Source of the DNA: Nilaparvata lugens
Taxonomy: Eukaryota; Arthropoda; Insecta; Hemiptera; Delphacidae
Length of the DNA stretch: 64,000 nucleotides
Direction of reading: 5' to 3'
NCBI RefSeq assembly: GCF_014356525.2
Contig: NC_052507.1
Span: 62,498,295 to 62,562,294 of the forward strand
Shown here: positions 9,549-20,941 of the stretch, piece by piece
Numbering within the stretch: position 1 is the stretch's first letter
Layout of the letters: every line of letters begins with the position of its first letter
Program-made: the position numbers and the translations under genes
Notes under the pieces: model-generated
Seen by the model: the letters and a program-made list of their open reading frames with translations, nothing else
The model's database searches: none
What the model was told of the DNA's origin: nothing

Positions 9549-11424
9549 GGATTCAATTCTCACAATCATTATTCTCAGTGAAATCGTGGCCTGAGAGCTT
9601 CAATTTCTTCTCCCACTCAATGTTCTCTCGCAGTTTACGATATTCTCTTCCCCTAACAGACAACAAAATAGAGACGCTAGCGTTTCTTTTTTTCTCTTCT
9701 TCCAAGCTGAGTTCCTAGATGCTCTATTATTTCTTGTAAAGCGCACAGTGGGTTGGGATATTGTAGAGCAATAAATACCCGGTTAAAACGAAACAAAGAG
9801 CGAAAAAAGAGAGAAAAATATCGACGGCAAGTGAAGCAATAGATGGATAGAGGGGTTCGGGGCAATGAGCAGTAGAACGATAGAGTGGTCTGCAGCAATG
9901 AGCAGTAGACCGATAGAGTGGTCCAGCGTCTGCGCCCCTTTTGAATAATAGTTGGCTGTTTGGATGCCAATTACCGTTGAGAACATCGTAAAGTTCAATG
10001 TCTGGTTACTGGCAGTTCGATAAAGTTATTTTGTTACTCTAGTTGTCGAGTACTATGAAGGAATAAGCAAGCATTGAGCTGGAGAAGTCTGTAGCTACGG
10101 CTCGGCCAAACGCTGATTTCAATCTTGGATTGTTTCAACAAACGGTTCTCGAAAGATTCCATTGGGGAATGCATCAAACGTTTTGTATAGTTGCAGAAAT
10201 CGGGGGAAAATCCTAGCTGAAGTGATGCTTACATCAACACTGGTACAGATGAACTACCGCATGCTTTTTATAAGTGTGAAACTATTATCTGGAGATAAGT
10301 AAACAGAAGATAATCTAGTCTGTGATTTTGTAATATCCGACTTGAATCTTCATATCCAGGATCGAAGTTTTCATAAATCTACTAATGATGGATGAAAATT
10401 CCATAGAAGAATTCAACAGATGGAAACTTTGAAAGAAGTTCAAAATTAGACAGGACTGGAAGCGGATAGTAAACTAGAAGAATGAGAATGGAATAACGAG
10501 TTATATAAATGAGGAGATAGGAGAAGGAAATGAAGAGATGAGGGCCTGGAAAAGAACAAAAGAATATGGCAATGGTGAACAATTGAAGACAATAATTTAA
10601 AATATTGTACAAATATATGAGATCCTAGATAGAGAAAATATGGGTGAAAAACAATATGTAGAATGGAAGTGAATACCGCAAACTAGAGTCTCACGAACTT
10701 TTTTCAAAAAGGAAGGAAACTAATTATGAATGCTACCGGGATACATGGTAAGAATCATATTTGGGATCTCTCCACACTTGCATTTATTTCATTTATTCAT
10801 TTATTGTATAAAACACTATAATCATAATACAATTATTAACAAGGAAAAACAAGGCTAAGCCTGTATTATTTCTCTCCAAAAATTTTGATGAAATGTTAAT
10901 GTTGCCCAAAAGTTAAGGACTTAGCTACGCTATGCTGAAATACGTCCTATCTCACAATGTTAAATCCAAAACTGTCCTTTTCACATCCGTAGCTCTTAGA
11001 TTTCAGGGAGATAGGATGAATTTAAGCGAATCTTAGCAAAGTGTGAAGGAACGAGGGTGAGAAGATAGTGGAGCAACGAAGGTAGCTTGAAGCTTGAAAG
11101 TGTTTCAAATGTATTCAAATGGTAGCGCACACATTGGAGCAGTATGTTCGGACTCATACAATACATGCAATATTTTCAACACTGTAAAGCTTGCAGATAC
11201 CTCCGCCACTCTTATATGTGGTGAAAACAGGGGAGTGAAAAGTAGTGGATACATATAGTAGACTCAGTAAAGTAGCCGAAGATGGATTACGGTAGTGGTG
11301 ATAGTCGGATAATTTCTTTATCAGGAAGGGAAAAAAAGCAGAAGAAATAGGAAGAAATCGTGAGAGTATAATCGTTAAAGAGAGTTCAACGAGTTCAAGC
11401 GTTCATATGAATGAGTTACTACAT
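9549..11424. other. 1.9 kb mostly single-copy stretch
   Basis: No recognisable gene. A 33-bp direct repeat (GAGCAGTAGANCGATAGAGTGGTC) lies at 9866-9932, which makes the minus-strand 97-codon frame there look repetitive. 10780-10930 starts with TTTATT repeats and resembles an inverted LINE 3' tail. 10400-10680 is purine-rich, so its minus-strand hydrophobic frame is compositional. Confidence 0.45.
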
Positions 11425-12028
11425 AAAAATCTGGTGTGCCGCACTCACACAACTTTCCTTGCCGTTATGAAAATTGATCACCTGACGCTAGTGTTCCCGC
11501 GCATCTCAAGTCTACTATTCTAAGATTTGATTGCCAGCTGGTGACAGAGCAATAACGCTGGAGACACACGAGGTCTGCTATCACTTCATAGTGAATGATT
11601 AAATAGACTCAACAATAATTTGCAATTGAATAATCACATTTTCTCGAATGTAGAGCTTATTTTCAATTTTAGGCGGAAATGTTACTGAATATTAATTGTA
11701 GAGATTTTCAAGCTCAATCTTTTCCATTTGATTTTTTTTGTTTAAATTGTATCTGAAGCCTGATAATTGGAAATCTAGAATCAAACTTTGCATAGATAGG
11801 GTGGCGCTCCTGGAATTTTCACAGATATGAGACTTGTGGCAGTTGATATAGCTTATCAATGACTATTCTAGGTATAAATTTGATCAAAATCGTTGGAGCC
11901 GTTTTCGAGAAAATCACGAAAAACCCTGTTTTTGACAACATTTTCGCCATTTTAGCCGCATCTTGAATTGCATTTGATCGAAATTGTTCGTGTCGGATCC
12001 TAATAGTGTAAGGACCTTAAGTTCCAAA

Positions 12029-12066
<38 letters not shown>

Positions 12067-12255
12067 ACATACACACATACAGACCAATACCCAAACACAT
12101 ACACACAAACACACATACAGACCAATACCCAAAAACCACTTTTTTGTTTTGTTTTGGACCTTGAAACGTATGGAAATTTGGATATCGGGGTACCTTAATT
12201 TTTTTCGGAAAGCAATACTTTCCTTACCTATGGTAATAGGGCAAGGAAAGTAATA
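11425..12255 (-). mobile_element. A-family element, copy A3
   Basis: Full copy from AAAAATCTGGTGTGCCGC to GGGCAAGGAAAGTAATAAC with an expanded (CA)n tract at 12033-12120 at the usual internal position. Confidence 0.8.
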
Positions 12256-12305
12256 ACAACATAGTAACTACAAAACGGAGATCATACTACATTGAGAAGT
12301 TAGAA

Positions 12306-13362
12306 CATAGATAAAATATATCATAAGAAGATATCCCATGTTATAGGGCGTTTATGTTCCAATTTTCACTTACAACTCAAGCCGATAGTCCTATTAGTTG
12401 AAAGAATAAGACTTTGATATTGTCAAGACCACTGTTCAATATCTATATATATGAAAGCGAAATGGCACTCACTCACTGACTGACTGACTGACTGACTCAC
12501 TCACTCACTCACTCGCATAACTAAAAATCTACTGGACCAAAAACGTTCAAATTTGGAAGGTATGTTCAGTTGGCCCTTTAGAGGCGCACTAAAAAATCTT
12601 TTGGCAATATTTTAACTCTAAGGGTTGATTTTAAGGGTTTAAAGTTCGTCTTTCAGCATGTATATTCTTCTTCTCCCAATCTATTAATTATAATTGAAAT
12701 TTCCATATCATATGTTACTATAGAACTATAATCTAGATAGAGTACCTCTTCAAAACAGTTGTTAACTGGCAACTAAATTAATAATTTTGTCAGGTTGGCA
12801 TTAAGTTGAGTTGACTTTGTTAGGTTGGCACCAAGTTGAAGATTTAAATGCATTTATCGCGGAAAAATTGATTAGGCACTGCTACTTCAATCCTGGGAAT
12901 ATTATATTACTAGCAGTCAGGCTCGCTTCGCTTGCCATATCCGTTTAGCCAGCCGTTTAGTCTGGACCCCCGACTGGATTGTTCTAACATATGATAAAAA
13001 TGCCCAAATGAAAAATGCAGGCGAGCGAAGCAGGCCTGCTGATCTCATTCTTGGACGATCCAGTCGGATATGGACGGATATGGATAGACGGATATGTCGA
13101 GCGAAGCGAGCCTGACGGCTAGTCACTAATAAAATATAAACATAATACCACCTGTCCTAGTAGTTGTTTTTCGTGAAGCTATATGTGATGCTGGAAGTCT
13201 CTCATGCGGTGTCGTTCTTACATTCACACCCCAACAAAACATTAATAAAAGACAGTATTCGACAGTAATAACAATTTTCTGGCCAAAACAGTAATAATAG
13301 ACAGTAGTCGACAGTAAACGGTCTGGAATTTGGAACATAAACGACCTATAGGCTACCACCTC
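12306..13362. mobile_element. V-family palindromic MITE, copy V4 (interrupted)
   Basis: Left arm CATAGATAAAATATATC...GATATCCCATGTTATAGGGC, then the 681-bp D1 insert, then the V interior with TAGTCCTAGTAG-like and CACACCCCAACAAAAC blocks matching V1-V3. The right arm is decayed. Confidence 0.6.
12442..13122 (+). mobile_element. D-family rolling-circle-like element, copy D1
   Basis: Starts TCTATATATATGAAAGCG, followed by a CACT/GACT run, and ends CCTGACGGCTAG. The neighbours are A at 12441 and T at 13123, so the element fits 5'-TC, 3'-CTAG, A|T insertion without duplication (Helitron grammar). Its 3' third (12911-13122) is an imperfect palindrome with arms containing GAGCGAAGCGAGCCTGACG. No Rep/helicase coding sequence; non-autonomous. 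Confidence 0.7.
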
Positions 13363-14086
13363 TTCTTTATGGTTATTCTCAGTTTGTATTGTTTGAACAG
13401 ACTGTAGACCTACGTTTTGGTACACTGCGATATCACTAATCATAAACATGCTACTAATGATTCCATATCATTCTCAGGTTGTGTGGTAGAGAGGAATCAA
13501 AAGTCCTAACTCCGCCAAATAAAGGACTTTTTAATTTTCATTTTTCCATATCATCCAAATATCCCAGCATCTTTGAAGAAGGAATCTTTTTGAAGGAAGT
13601 GAATGCTGATAATAGGCCTACTATTATCCCATGTAAGAAACACCTATAACCACCATTCCTTCGAGTTATCCTCAAGCTAGCTCAGTACTTCCACATGAAC
13701 TTCAGAACCGTCCGCAGCCTTTTTTGGATTTCCTTTTTCCGCCGGGATCGATCCACGTTGCGTAACTGCACTGAGAAGTTACGCCCAAAGACAGACGCAA
13801 CGCATAGCAATGCATAGCATATCCTATTTTATGGTCGGTAGACATAACGCACATAGAGTGAGAGAGAGAGTGTGTGTGTGTGTGAGAGAGAGAGACTGAG
13901 AGAGAGTGAGTGCATCGTCCTTTTTGTTGATACCGCCAACAACCTGTAATTATTTCCTAGTCCAGCACACTCCATGTCCGTCCTATAAAAAAAGAAGCTA
14001 TACACTTATTCCTCTTCATAACTTCTTCTTCTTTATATTTATCTTCATACCTTCTTTTTCTATTTCTCTTCATAACCTTTTGCATA
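13363..14086. other. single-copy stretch with GA/GT microsatellite
   Basis: 13858-13914 is a mixed (GA)n(GT)n tract. A pyrimidine-rich run follows to 14080. No gene recognised. Confidence 0.45.
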
Positions 14087-14159
14087 TCCTATACTATTAA
14101 ATGAGCAACTTCTGTTTATATGTCTATATGTTTAGATATATCAAATGGGAATGTAGTAT

Positions 14160-14621
14160 CACACATCAAAATACCTTGGAATGACTCTTGACGCCAAGTT
14201 GAAATGGAAAGAGCATATCAAGATGAAAAGGAGTGAGCTGGGACTCAAATACAGTAAAATCTATTGGCTGTTGGGCAGACAATCACAACTCTCATTGGAC
14301 AACAAAATATTGATTCATAAACAAATTCTAAAACCTGTCTGGACGTATGGAATTCAGCTTTGGGGCTGCTCTAACATCAATCAGATTCAAACATTCCAAA
14401 ACAAAGTTCTGCAGAACATGGTGAATGCGCCCTGGTACATAAGGAACAGCGATTTGCATCGAAATCTGCACATCCCCTATGTGACCAGTGAAATAAAACG
14501 ATTGGCAGCCCATCATGAGTCACGTCTTCATCAACACGACAACACCGAAGTTATCCAACTACTAGACAGCACTGAACTCACAAGGAGGTTGAAGAGAACA
14601 AAGCCCTTCGAGTTGTTGTAG
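14160..14621 (+). pseudogene. Jockey-type non-LTR retrotransposon ORF2, C-terminal fragment
   Basis: About 150 codons ending at TAG (14619). The frame opens with YLGMTLDAKLKWKEHI, then KYSKIYWLLGRQSQLSLDNK, ILKPVWTYGIQLWGCSN, FQNKVLQNMVNAPWYIRN and DLHRNLHIPYVTSEIKR. These are the typical motifs of the thumb and C-terminal region of Jockey-clade reverse transcriptases (established family knowledge). An in-frame TAG at 14154 and the junction with J1 show that it is 5'-truncated. The polymerase catalytic block (YADD) is absent, so it cannot act. An A-rich 3' UTR follows to about 14832. Inserted in J1. Confidence 0.85.
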
Positions 14622-14834
14622 TGCTAGTGAAATGAAAAAAGTATAAATTAAATAAATGTGTAGCGAAAGAATTTAAAGTAGAAAAATTATAGATTAGAAC
14701 AATAGGCTTCACTGGAAGACTGTAGCAATAAAAATTAATATTTTAGGATAAGAAATAAGAGAACAAAATTAATGGTTAGTCCTAGTGACTAGTTTTAATG
14801 GAAGTAATAATAAAAAAATAATTAAAAATAAATT
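14622..14834 (+). mobile_element. 3' UTR and A-rich tail of the Jockey fragment
   Basis: No coding frame; increasingly A-rich, ending in AATAATAAAAAAATAATT. The next LINE fragment begins immediately after it. Confidence 0.6.
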
Positions 14835-15182
14835 TTGTGGATCTACCGCCGTATTCTCCGTATATCTTGGACAGATACAGTCACAAATGAGGAAGTTCTC
14901 AGACGTATGGGTAAACAACTGGATATTGTGCGTGAAATTGAGATCAGGAAGTTGAAATACTTTGGGCACATTATGAGAGGACCTAAGTATGTAATTCTGC
15001 ACCTCATAATACAAGGTAAACTTGTTGGTAAGGTTCAGTGTGACGTAGAAGAATGTGTTGGTTGAGTAACCTGAGGGAGGCATTCAACTGCTCGTCACAG
15101 GACCTCTACCGAGCCGCAGTAAACAAAGTGAGAATTTCCATGATGGTAGCCAACCTCCGTAATGGAGAAGGTACCTGAAGAA
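14835..15182 (+). pseudogene. RTE/BovB-like non-LTR retrotransposon C-terminal fragment, frameshifted
   Basis: The first frame reads WIYRRILRISWTDTVTNEEV LRRMG...RKLKYFGHIMRG, the conserved C-terminal region of endonuclease-reverse transcriptase LINEs. At about 15025-15043 the frame shifts; the +2 frame then reads RRRMCWLSNLREAFNCSSQD, LYRAAVNKVRISMMVANLRN and ends GEGT-stop at 15176-15178. A GAAGAAGAAGA tail follows, typical of these elements. It is 5'-truncated and dead. It lies directly behind the Jockey tail, inside J1. The clade assignment is from motif memory only. Confidence 0.75.
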
Positions 15183-15752
15183 GAAGATGTTTTTATTTCA
15201 CTTGATCTCGAAAACGGCTCTAACGATTCTCATGAAATTCAGAACACAGTAGGTTTATAATATAAAGATTCGATTGCACTAGGTCTCATCCCTGGGAAAA
15301 CTCGCTGAAGGACATTGAAAGGATAATTTTCATTCATCCTTGGAAAAACAGCTGATAATAATTATTTCGTCGTCTGTTGGTGATGGAAGTGAGTGAGCGA
15401 GTTCATGTGTGTGGGACTGTTTCAAAATTAAGACTCAGCTGTTGAACTTTTGTAATCATTCAATCAGGTACTTGGTGCCGGTTGCAAAAAAGCCTGATTA
15501 ATTCCAGTAGATCCATCTTTTTGAAATAGTCTTCTCCGATTTGGTTCACGTGAAGTTAATCAGAATTAAAATTTAACCGGCTTTTTTGCAACTGGGCCTT
15601 TGTAAGGGGAATTTTTGTATTCCTCTGGGAATCAATATCAATTTACTGTGATTAGATAGAACATTTCAGTATGAATGTTATTATAATTTCTTCTTTCGTA
15701 ATGAATTTTTTATGCTTTTGTACTCCAGAGCGAAGCTCGGTCCCCGATATTC

Positions 15753-15943
15753 CTTGATTAACTGGGGATGGTTAAAGGCCTATTTTCAAAGTTCATGATG
15801 ATTTCATCACGTCAAGTTTTCAGTTTGTCAAGTTTTAAAATACCTGACAGTCAACAATAATTCTCGTACAACATTTTTCAGAATGCTTTCAATGATATTC
15901 ACAGAATTTCAAGACAAAACATTTCCACCAGCTTTCTTGAAAT
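15753..15943. other. J- and I-like sequence scraps
   Basis: 15755-15850 resembles the middle of I elements (GGATGGTTANAGGCCTA, TTTCAGTTTGTCAAGTTTT). The rest is unassigned. Confidence 0.4.
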
Positions 15944-16239
15944 AGCCCGGCTTTTTTGCAACCGGCACCAAGTACCTGATTGAATGATTACAAAAGTTCA
16001 ACAGCTGAGTCATAATTTTGACACAGTCCCACACACATGAGCTCGCTCACTCACTTCCATCACCAACAGAAGAACGAAATAATTATAATCAGCTGTTTTT
16101 CCATAAACCTACTATGTTCTGAACTTTGTGAGAATCGTTAAAGCCGTTTTCGAGATCCAGTGAAATACAAACATTTAAACATCTAAACATCTAAACATAT
16201 AGACATATAAACGGAAGTTGCTCGTTTAATAGTATAGGA
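15944..16239 (-). mobile_element. J-family fragment J2
   Basis: Inverse of the J 5' half, ending TTTAATAGTATAGGA with T following. Confidence 0.65.
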
Positions 16240-16242
16240 TAT

Positions 16243-16500
16243 GGTCAAATTTTAATTCTGATTAACTTCACGTGAACCAAATTAGAGAAGACCACTTCAA
16301 AAAGATGGATCTACTGGAATTAATCAGGATTGAAATAGCCCGGCTTTTTTGCAACCGGCAACAAGTACCTGATTGAATGATTACAAAAGTTCAACAGCTT
16401 AGATCCAGATACAGTGAAATACAAACATATGAACGCATAAACATCTAAACATCCAAACATCTAAACAAAAAGACATCTAAACATACAAACATCTAAACCT
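16243..16500 (-). mobile_element. J-family fragment with expanded AAACATCTAAACAT run
   Basis: Repeats the CACGTGAACCAAAT...CCGGCTTTTTTGCAACCGGC block of J, then shows about ten degenerate ACATCTAA units at 16420-16495. Confidence 0.6.
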
Positions 16501-16570
16501 TATTAATCTCTTTTCTGTATAGGGCTATACTTTTTATAGAAATAGAAAGAAAAAGAAAAATCTCAGTACC

Positions 16571-16623
16571 CTTTATGAATTATTTAATCACTGAAAAATT
16601 TAAAGATTAAATAATTCATAAAG
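16571..16623. repeat. perfect 19-bp inverted repeat
   Basis: CTTTATGAATTATTTAATC and its exact complement are separated by 15 bases. Confidence 0.85.
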
Positions 16624-16628
16624 TTAAG

Positions 16629-16740
16629 TTTCAACCGTGATTGATTCCACGAGAACCAATCAGTTCAAAAAGTCCTTCTCTGATTGGTTCTCATGGAATT
16701 AACCGCGGTTAAAATTCAACCGGCAGTTGTGCAACCGGGC
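16629..16740. mobile_element. U-family palindromic MITE (U1)
   Basis: Arms TCAACCGTGATTGATTCCAC / GGAATTAACCGCGGTTAAAA, ending GTGCAACCGGGC. A better copy is at 31670-31821. Related arms occur inside J. Confidence 0.6.
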
Positions 16741-17252
16741 TGTAGAGTATTAACTTTAAAAAACCAAAACTAAAACATCTTTCAACTATAGTAAGTAATT
16801 GTTCAGACCTTAGCTACTCACTAGGATCGGGCTGCACTTCAGTACTTCTAGCATAAGAACTTCTAGCATCAGAACTTCTAGCATAAAAACTTCAGTCCGT
16901 AATAACACTTAAACGGCTACTAAAGAAATCCAAGAGATGACTGACCACTTTTACTTGAAACGTTGCACTCTTAATAGAGGGAGAGGGTGATTACTATTTT
17001 CAAGCCCTTCCACAAAAAAACTCCTCAACTTTCTAACAATCAATCTATCAGTTTCCTAGTTCCACTCTAAAAATATAATAAAAACCTGTCGTAAACTGGT
17101 CACAAGTTTGAATTTTTTTGAGTACCCACTCACTCTTCTTCAACTTGCCCATTCTATTATCGTCATCAGAAATAGTAAAAAGTAGCCTATTGTATCCAGC
17201 AGCTGCGAATTCATCTCTCCAAGTATTTATTTCTTCATTTATTGAATAGAGG
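16741..17252. other. single-copy stretch with a 15-bp minisatellite
   Basis: ACTTCTAGCATNAGA repeats three and a half times at 16844-16895. The minus-strand 81-codon frame at 17048-17293 runs into the V1 arm and is not credible. Confidence 0.5.
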
Positions 17253-17259
17253 GTACTAT

Positions 17260-17489
17260 CATAGAGAAACAATAGCATAAGTAGATATCCCATGGTATAG
17301 GGCTAATTCTTTCCAGTGAAGCTGTGTGACACTGGTAGTCTCTCATATCGTGCCGTTCATACACTCTCACCCCAACAAAACAGTAAAATTTTACAATAAT
17401 CGACAGTAATCGGCTTGAGATAACAGTAAAAGTTGCGACATGAACGCCCTATACCATGGGATATCTACTTACGCTATTGTTTCTCTATG
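17260..17489. mobile_element. V-family palindromic MITE (V1) with 7-bp duplication
   Basis: Arms CATAGAGAAACAATAGC / GCTATTGTTTCTCTATG, 230 bp in all. GTACTAT lies directly outside both ends (17253-17259, 17490-17496). Confidence 0.8.
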
Positions 17490-17754
17490 GTACTATACAA
17501 TAAAAAAGGAAAAACAGGTTATTGCCTAAAATTTTTCCGTTTTTTAATTTTGCCGTTAATTCTTACAAATATCATGTGCAATTTCTATGATGTCGTAGAA
17601 ATGATAGTAGAGTTCATTAGAGATTTTTTCCATTATAGAAAATGAGGTACTGAATGCTGTAAATCACCCCGAAGACTTCTGCTACTGCAGACATTGACAA
17701 CAGGGTTAACAGCTAGATGGAAATTCGATGAGAACTACTATCCAAAAATTATTT

Positions 17755-17832
17755 GCCAGCCCGGGAATCGAACCCGGTACCTCCCAATTGCCAGTCAGGA
17801 ATGCTTACCCTTACACCAAACTGGCAAACTCT
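17755..17832 (-). tRNA. tRNA-like module (Ala-GGC-like), SINE head or pseudo-tRNA
   Basis: Read on the minus strand: acceptor TGCCAGT pairs with GCTGGCA. The A box is TGGTGTAAGGG and the B box GGTTCGATTCC. The T stem is CCGGG/CCCGG. The anticodon arm CCTGA-CTGGCAA-TTGGG has two wobble pairs and anticodon GGC. The weak anticodon stem, poor D stem, unusual anticodon and position inside a bounded repeat argue for a SINE-type pol III promoter rather than a working tRNA. Confidence 0.5.
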
Positions 17833-17929
17833 GGATAGCAGCGCTCATTTTATACGAAGCCATAGCGGCCAACCAGTTACAGATGGAATTAAATGGAGAA
17901 TGCATTTATTCAAATGCTAATTTTACTTT

Positions 17930-18050
17930 CCTTGCCTTATTACCATAGGTAAGGAAGTATTGCTTTCCGAAAAAAATTAAGGTACCCCGATTTCTAAATT
18001 TCTATACGTTTCAAGGTCCCTGAATCCAAAAAAGTGGTTTTTGGATATTG

Positions 18051-18084
<34 letters not shown>

Positions 18085-18730
18085 ACGATATCTCATCTCC
18101 CAATTAACGGAATGACTTGAAATTTGAAACTTAAGGTCCTTTCCCTATAAGGATCCGACACGAACGATTTCGAACAAATCCAATTCAAGATGGCGGCTAA
18201 AATGGCGAAAATGTTGTCAAAAACAGGGTTTATCGCGATTTTCTCAAAACCGGCTCCAACGATGTCGATCAAATTTCTACCTAAAATAGTCATTCATAAG
18301 CTCTATCAACTGCCACAAGTCCCATATCTGTAAAAATTTCAGGAGCTCCGCCCCATCAATGCAAAGTGTGACTTTGGATTCCCAATTATCAGGCTACAGA
18401 TACAATTTAAACAAAAAAATTCAAGTCTGAAAGATTGAGCATAAAAATCTCTACGATTAATGTTCAGTGACAGTTTCACCTAAAATTGGAAATAAGCTCG
18501 AAATTCGAGTAAATGTGTTTATTCAATAATGCAAACGGTTGACAACTGTTGATTCTATTATCATTCACTATGAAGAGATAGCAGACTCCGTAAGTGTCCA
18601 GCGAATTGTCCTGTCACCAGCTGGCATATCTTTGAATAGTAGACTTGAGATGCGCGTGTACACTAGCGTCAGGTGATAAATTTTCATAACGACAAGGAAA
18701 GTAGTGTGAGTGCGCCACACCAGATTTTTT
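17930..18730 (+). mobile_element. A-family element, copy A4
   Basis: TTTTACTTTCCTTGCC at the left, GCGCCACACCAGATTTTTT at the right, (GT)n at 18054-18081. Inserted in the retroposon described at 17641-18861. Confidence 0.8.
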
Positions 18731-18861
18731 AATTTGCGTGTAATGTGTAAATTTACAGCATTTATTTAGGATTTTCGTTGAATAATAATTTATTATATAT
18801 TAATTAGCATTTGAATAAATGCATTCTCTATTTAATTCCATCTGTAATGAGGTACTGAATG

Positions 18862-19723
18862 TGAAAATGAACTAATAGTAATTTCCAACACCATGTTCAA
18901 TCGATAGCATTACGAATAGCAATATTGTAATAGCATCTTTCCCAAAGCAATATCAATAGAATTACAAAGTCAAATTAGACATGAAACTGGGTACAGCCGC
19001 ACTCTTTTCGAATCTCCAGGACTACCACGCACCATTTAAAAAATCCTCTTACCGAACAATTTTCAAGTCACTTACAAAGGCAAACTTTACAACTCTTACA
19101 CAATTTGTAACACTCTAACCGACACTTAAAACTGTAAGGGGGAGTCGAGAAGTAAAGCGCGCGTTTATTTCGTCCCACGTGAGAATTTCAACGTTTTTAC
19201 GACTGGCAACCACTTAGAGAGCTGCAGAGGGGTTGGTTTATGCATTTCGAATTGCCTCTAATAACATTTTCAACGGCAATTCTCGTCCTAATGCTCATAT
19301 TAGTGCACGTGAGATGTGTGTGGAGACCGGAGAAGAGGCAACAATGTGTAGTTGTAAGCCCTCGACTTCTTTTGTTCACGCCCGGAGGCATTCATTTCCG
19401 ACCCGGGAAGAACTCGCTCCACGCGTCAAAGGCTACCTTACGACTTACGACAATGGCCTGAGTGCGACCTCACACAGAGTGCAGTAATAATTGTACTAAC
19501 TTGAGCTTCTATCATTTTCGATGCCGGTTTATAGCCGATGCTTTTTGGAGATGTGGTTCCAATCGGGGATAATTTGGATCTGGATGCAACAAAGTGCTTG
19601 GCATCTGGTTTGCCAATCATATTTTTGGACACACAATTCTCAAGTATGTTAGGCAGCATAAAATCAACGATTACCTCAATTTCTTTCATCTTATACTTGA
19701 TATTTTTGAAGTGTCATAATATA
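18862..19723. other. single-copy stretch, higher GC at 19135-19490
   Basis: Not matched by any repeat family here. CpG-richer than its surroundings, with overlapping open frames on both strands. None is recognised. Confidence 0.4.
19512..19689 (-). CDS. possible first coding exon (unrecognised)
   Basis: Minus-strand frame starting ATG at 19689, reading MKEIEVIVDFMLPNILENCV, then a lysine- and serine-rich part (ASRSKLSPIGTTSPKSIGYK) up to KMIEAQ. A possible splice donor GTTAGT follows at about 19507. It lies in single-copy, less AT-rich sequence, close to but outside element C2. I do not recognise the protein. It could be a host exon or chance. If one reads through the donor, the frame continues to 19438. 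Confidence 0.25.
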
Positions 19724-20335
19724 TTTTTCCTACAGATACCTTGAAAAGTGACCATTTCTGCACTGATTGCAGGCCGCAAAGAATCACTTTTCCGCACTAG
19801 TGCGCAAAGTGAGTACTTTGTGTACTCCAGATTTGCAGCATGACAACGCAAAATAGTTAATAGGTTATATGGAGCACCAATGCAGGAAAATCAAAATTAA
19901 GTTGGTATCACTCATAGTGAGGCCCACATTATAATGGCAGTGGAGAACAGCGTTGCCTTGCCATTATGTGCCTTGATTATAGTCATTTCAATGCTTACAT
20001 AACATAAACCCCCTTAAAGCAGTCACATAAATTTTCAATTGAATAACTAATCATTATAATTCAATTATTATTATTCAATTTTTAATAAATTAAGGTTTTT
20101 ATTAATAATAAAATTACACAGAAGAACATTTGATGGATTTCAGGGAATTTTACCCATAATTACCCACTTTTCATATTCAATGGTAACTGTAGGAAAAATT
20201 TAATGTGAAATACGTGCGCAAAGTTCATTTGCTGCACTCAAGACACCATTCCGCCCTCGCCTACGGCTCGGGCGTGAACGTTTCTTTCGGTGCAGCAAAC
20301 TGTCACTTTGTGCACTAGTTGCACAAATAACTATA
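19724..20335. mobile_element. C-family element, copy C2
   Basis: Starts ATTTTTCCTACAGATACC and ends with the GC-rich hairpin and GCACTAGTTGCACAAATAAC. A B-end fragment (19913-19972) lies in its middle. Confidence 0.7.
19913..19972 (+). mobile_element. B-family terminal fragment
   Basis: CATAGTGAGGCCCACATTAT followed by AATGGCAGTGGAGAACAGCG; the other end is absent. Confidence 0.6.
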
Positions 20336-20461
20336 TATTGTCTAAGTTTGTTTAACTTTTGTAACTTGTTTTTTCTTGTAACTGGGCACCCGCCGAAAAA
20401 CCTTCGGTTTGGCAGGACGCTCAATTGTTTGAGTTGTAAGTAAAAATTTCCATTGATTTGA

Positions 20462-20906
20462 TTGACCGAGCGAAGTGAGGTCTAAGATTCAAGTCGACGG
20501 TTTGGCATTTGATATTTAAATGTTTGAATGTTTAAATGTTTATATGTTGCGCATTTACGGCGAAACGCGGTAATAGATTTTCATGAAATTTGACAGGTAT
20601 GTTCCTTTTTAAATTGCGCGTCGACGTATATACAAGGTTTTGGAAATTTTGCATTTCAAGGATAATATAAAAGGAAGAAGGAGCCTCTTTCATACGCCAA
20701 TATTAGAGTAAAAATCAGACTATAGAATTATTCATCTTAAAAATCAGACTATAGAATTAATTATTCATCATAAATCAGCTGACAAGTGATTATACAGATG
20801 TGTGGAGAAGCCAGTCTATTGCTGTATTTCCATAAGTTCTATAGTTTCAATCAGGTACTTGTGGATGAGAATACTGCGTGAGGTCAACTGTTCACAGAGC
20901 TACTAG
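20462..20906 (+). mobile_element. E-family element, copy E2
   Basis: TTGACCGAGCGAAGTGAGG at the start and AGCTACTAG at the end, with A before and T after. It includes the GTTGCGCATTTACGGCGAAA box and internal AAATGTTT repeats. Confidence 0.75.
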
Positions 20907-20941
20907 TATTCAATGAACAGAAAACAGAGTTTCATTCAAGA

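Larger units (their letters stand above)
14087..15752 (+). mobile_element. J-family element, copy J1, split by LINE fragments
   Basis: Starts TCCTATACTATTAAATGAGC (14087) and ends GAGCGAAGCTCGGTCCCCGA (about 15728-15749) followed by TATT. The J sequence breaks off after TATGTTTAGATAT at about 14139 and resumes with GATGTTTTTATTTCAC at 15187. The interior holds the box CGAAAACGGCTCTAACGATT. It is Helitron-like at its 5' end and has a TTC-loop hairpin near the 3' end, but it lacks a terminal CTAG. Confidence 0.65.
17641..18861. mobile_element. tRNA-containing retroposon bounded by a 16-bp direct repeat, invaded by A4
   Basis: AATGAGGTACTGAATG occurs at 17641-17656 and 18846-18861, the look of a retroposition target duplication. 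Between them, apart from A4, are about 390 bp with a minus-strand tRNA-like module and two inverted copies of TAGCATTTGAATAAATGCAT (one at about 17898-17920, one at 18803-18825). Confidence 0.6.

Noticed and set aside
9677..9998. Minus-strand 97- and 71-codon frames
   Set aside because: Overlapping frames over a 33-bp direct repeat with no family resemblance.
17755..17832. Functional tRNA-Ala gene
   Set aside because: Weak anticodon stem, poor D arm, rare anticodon GGC and location inside a retroposon; kept only as a tRNA-like module.
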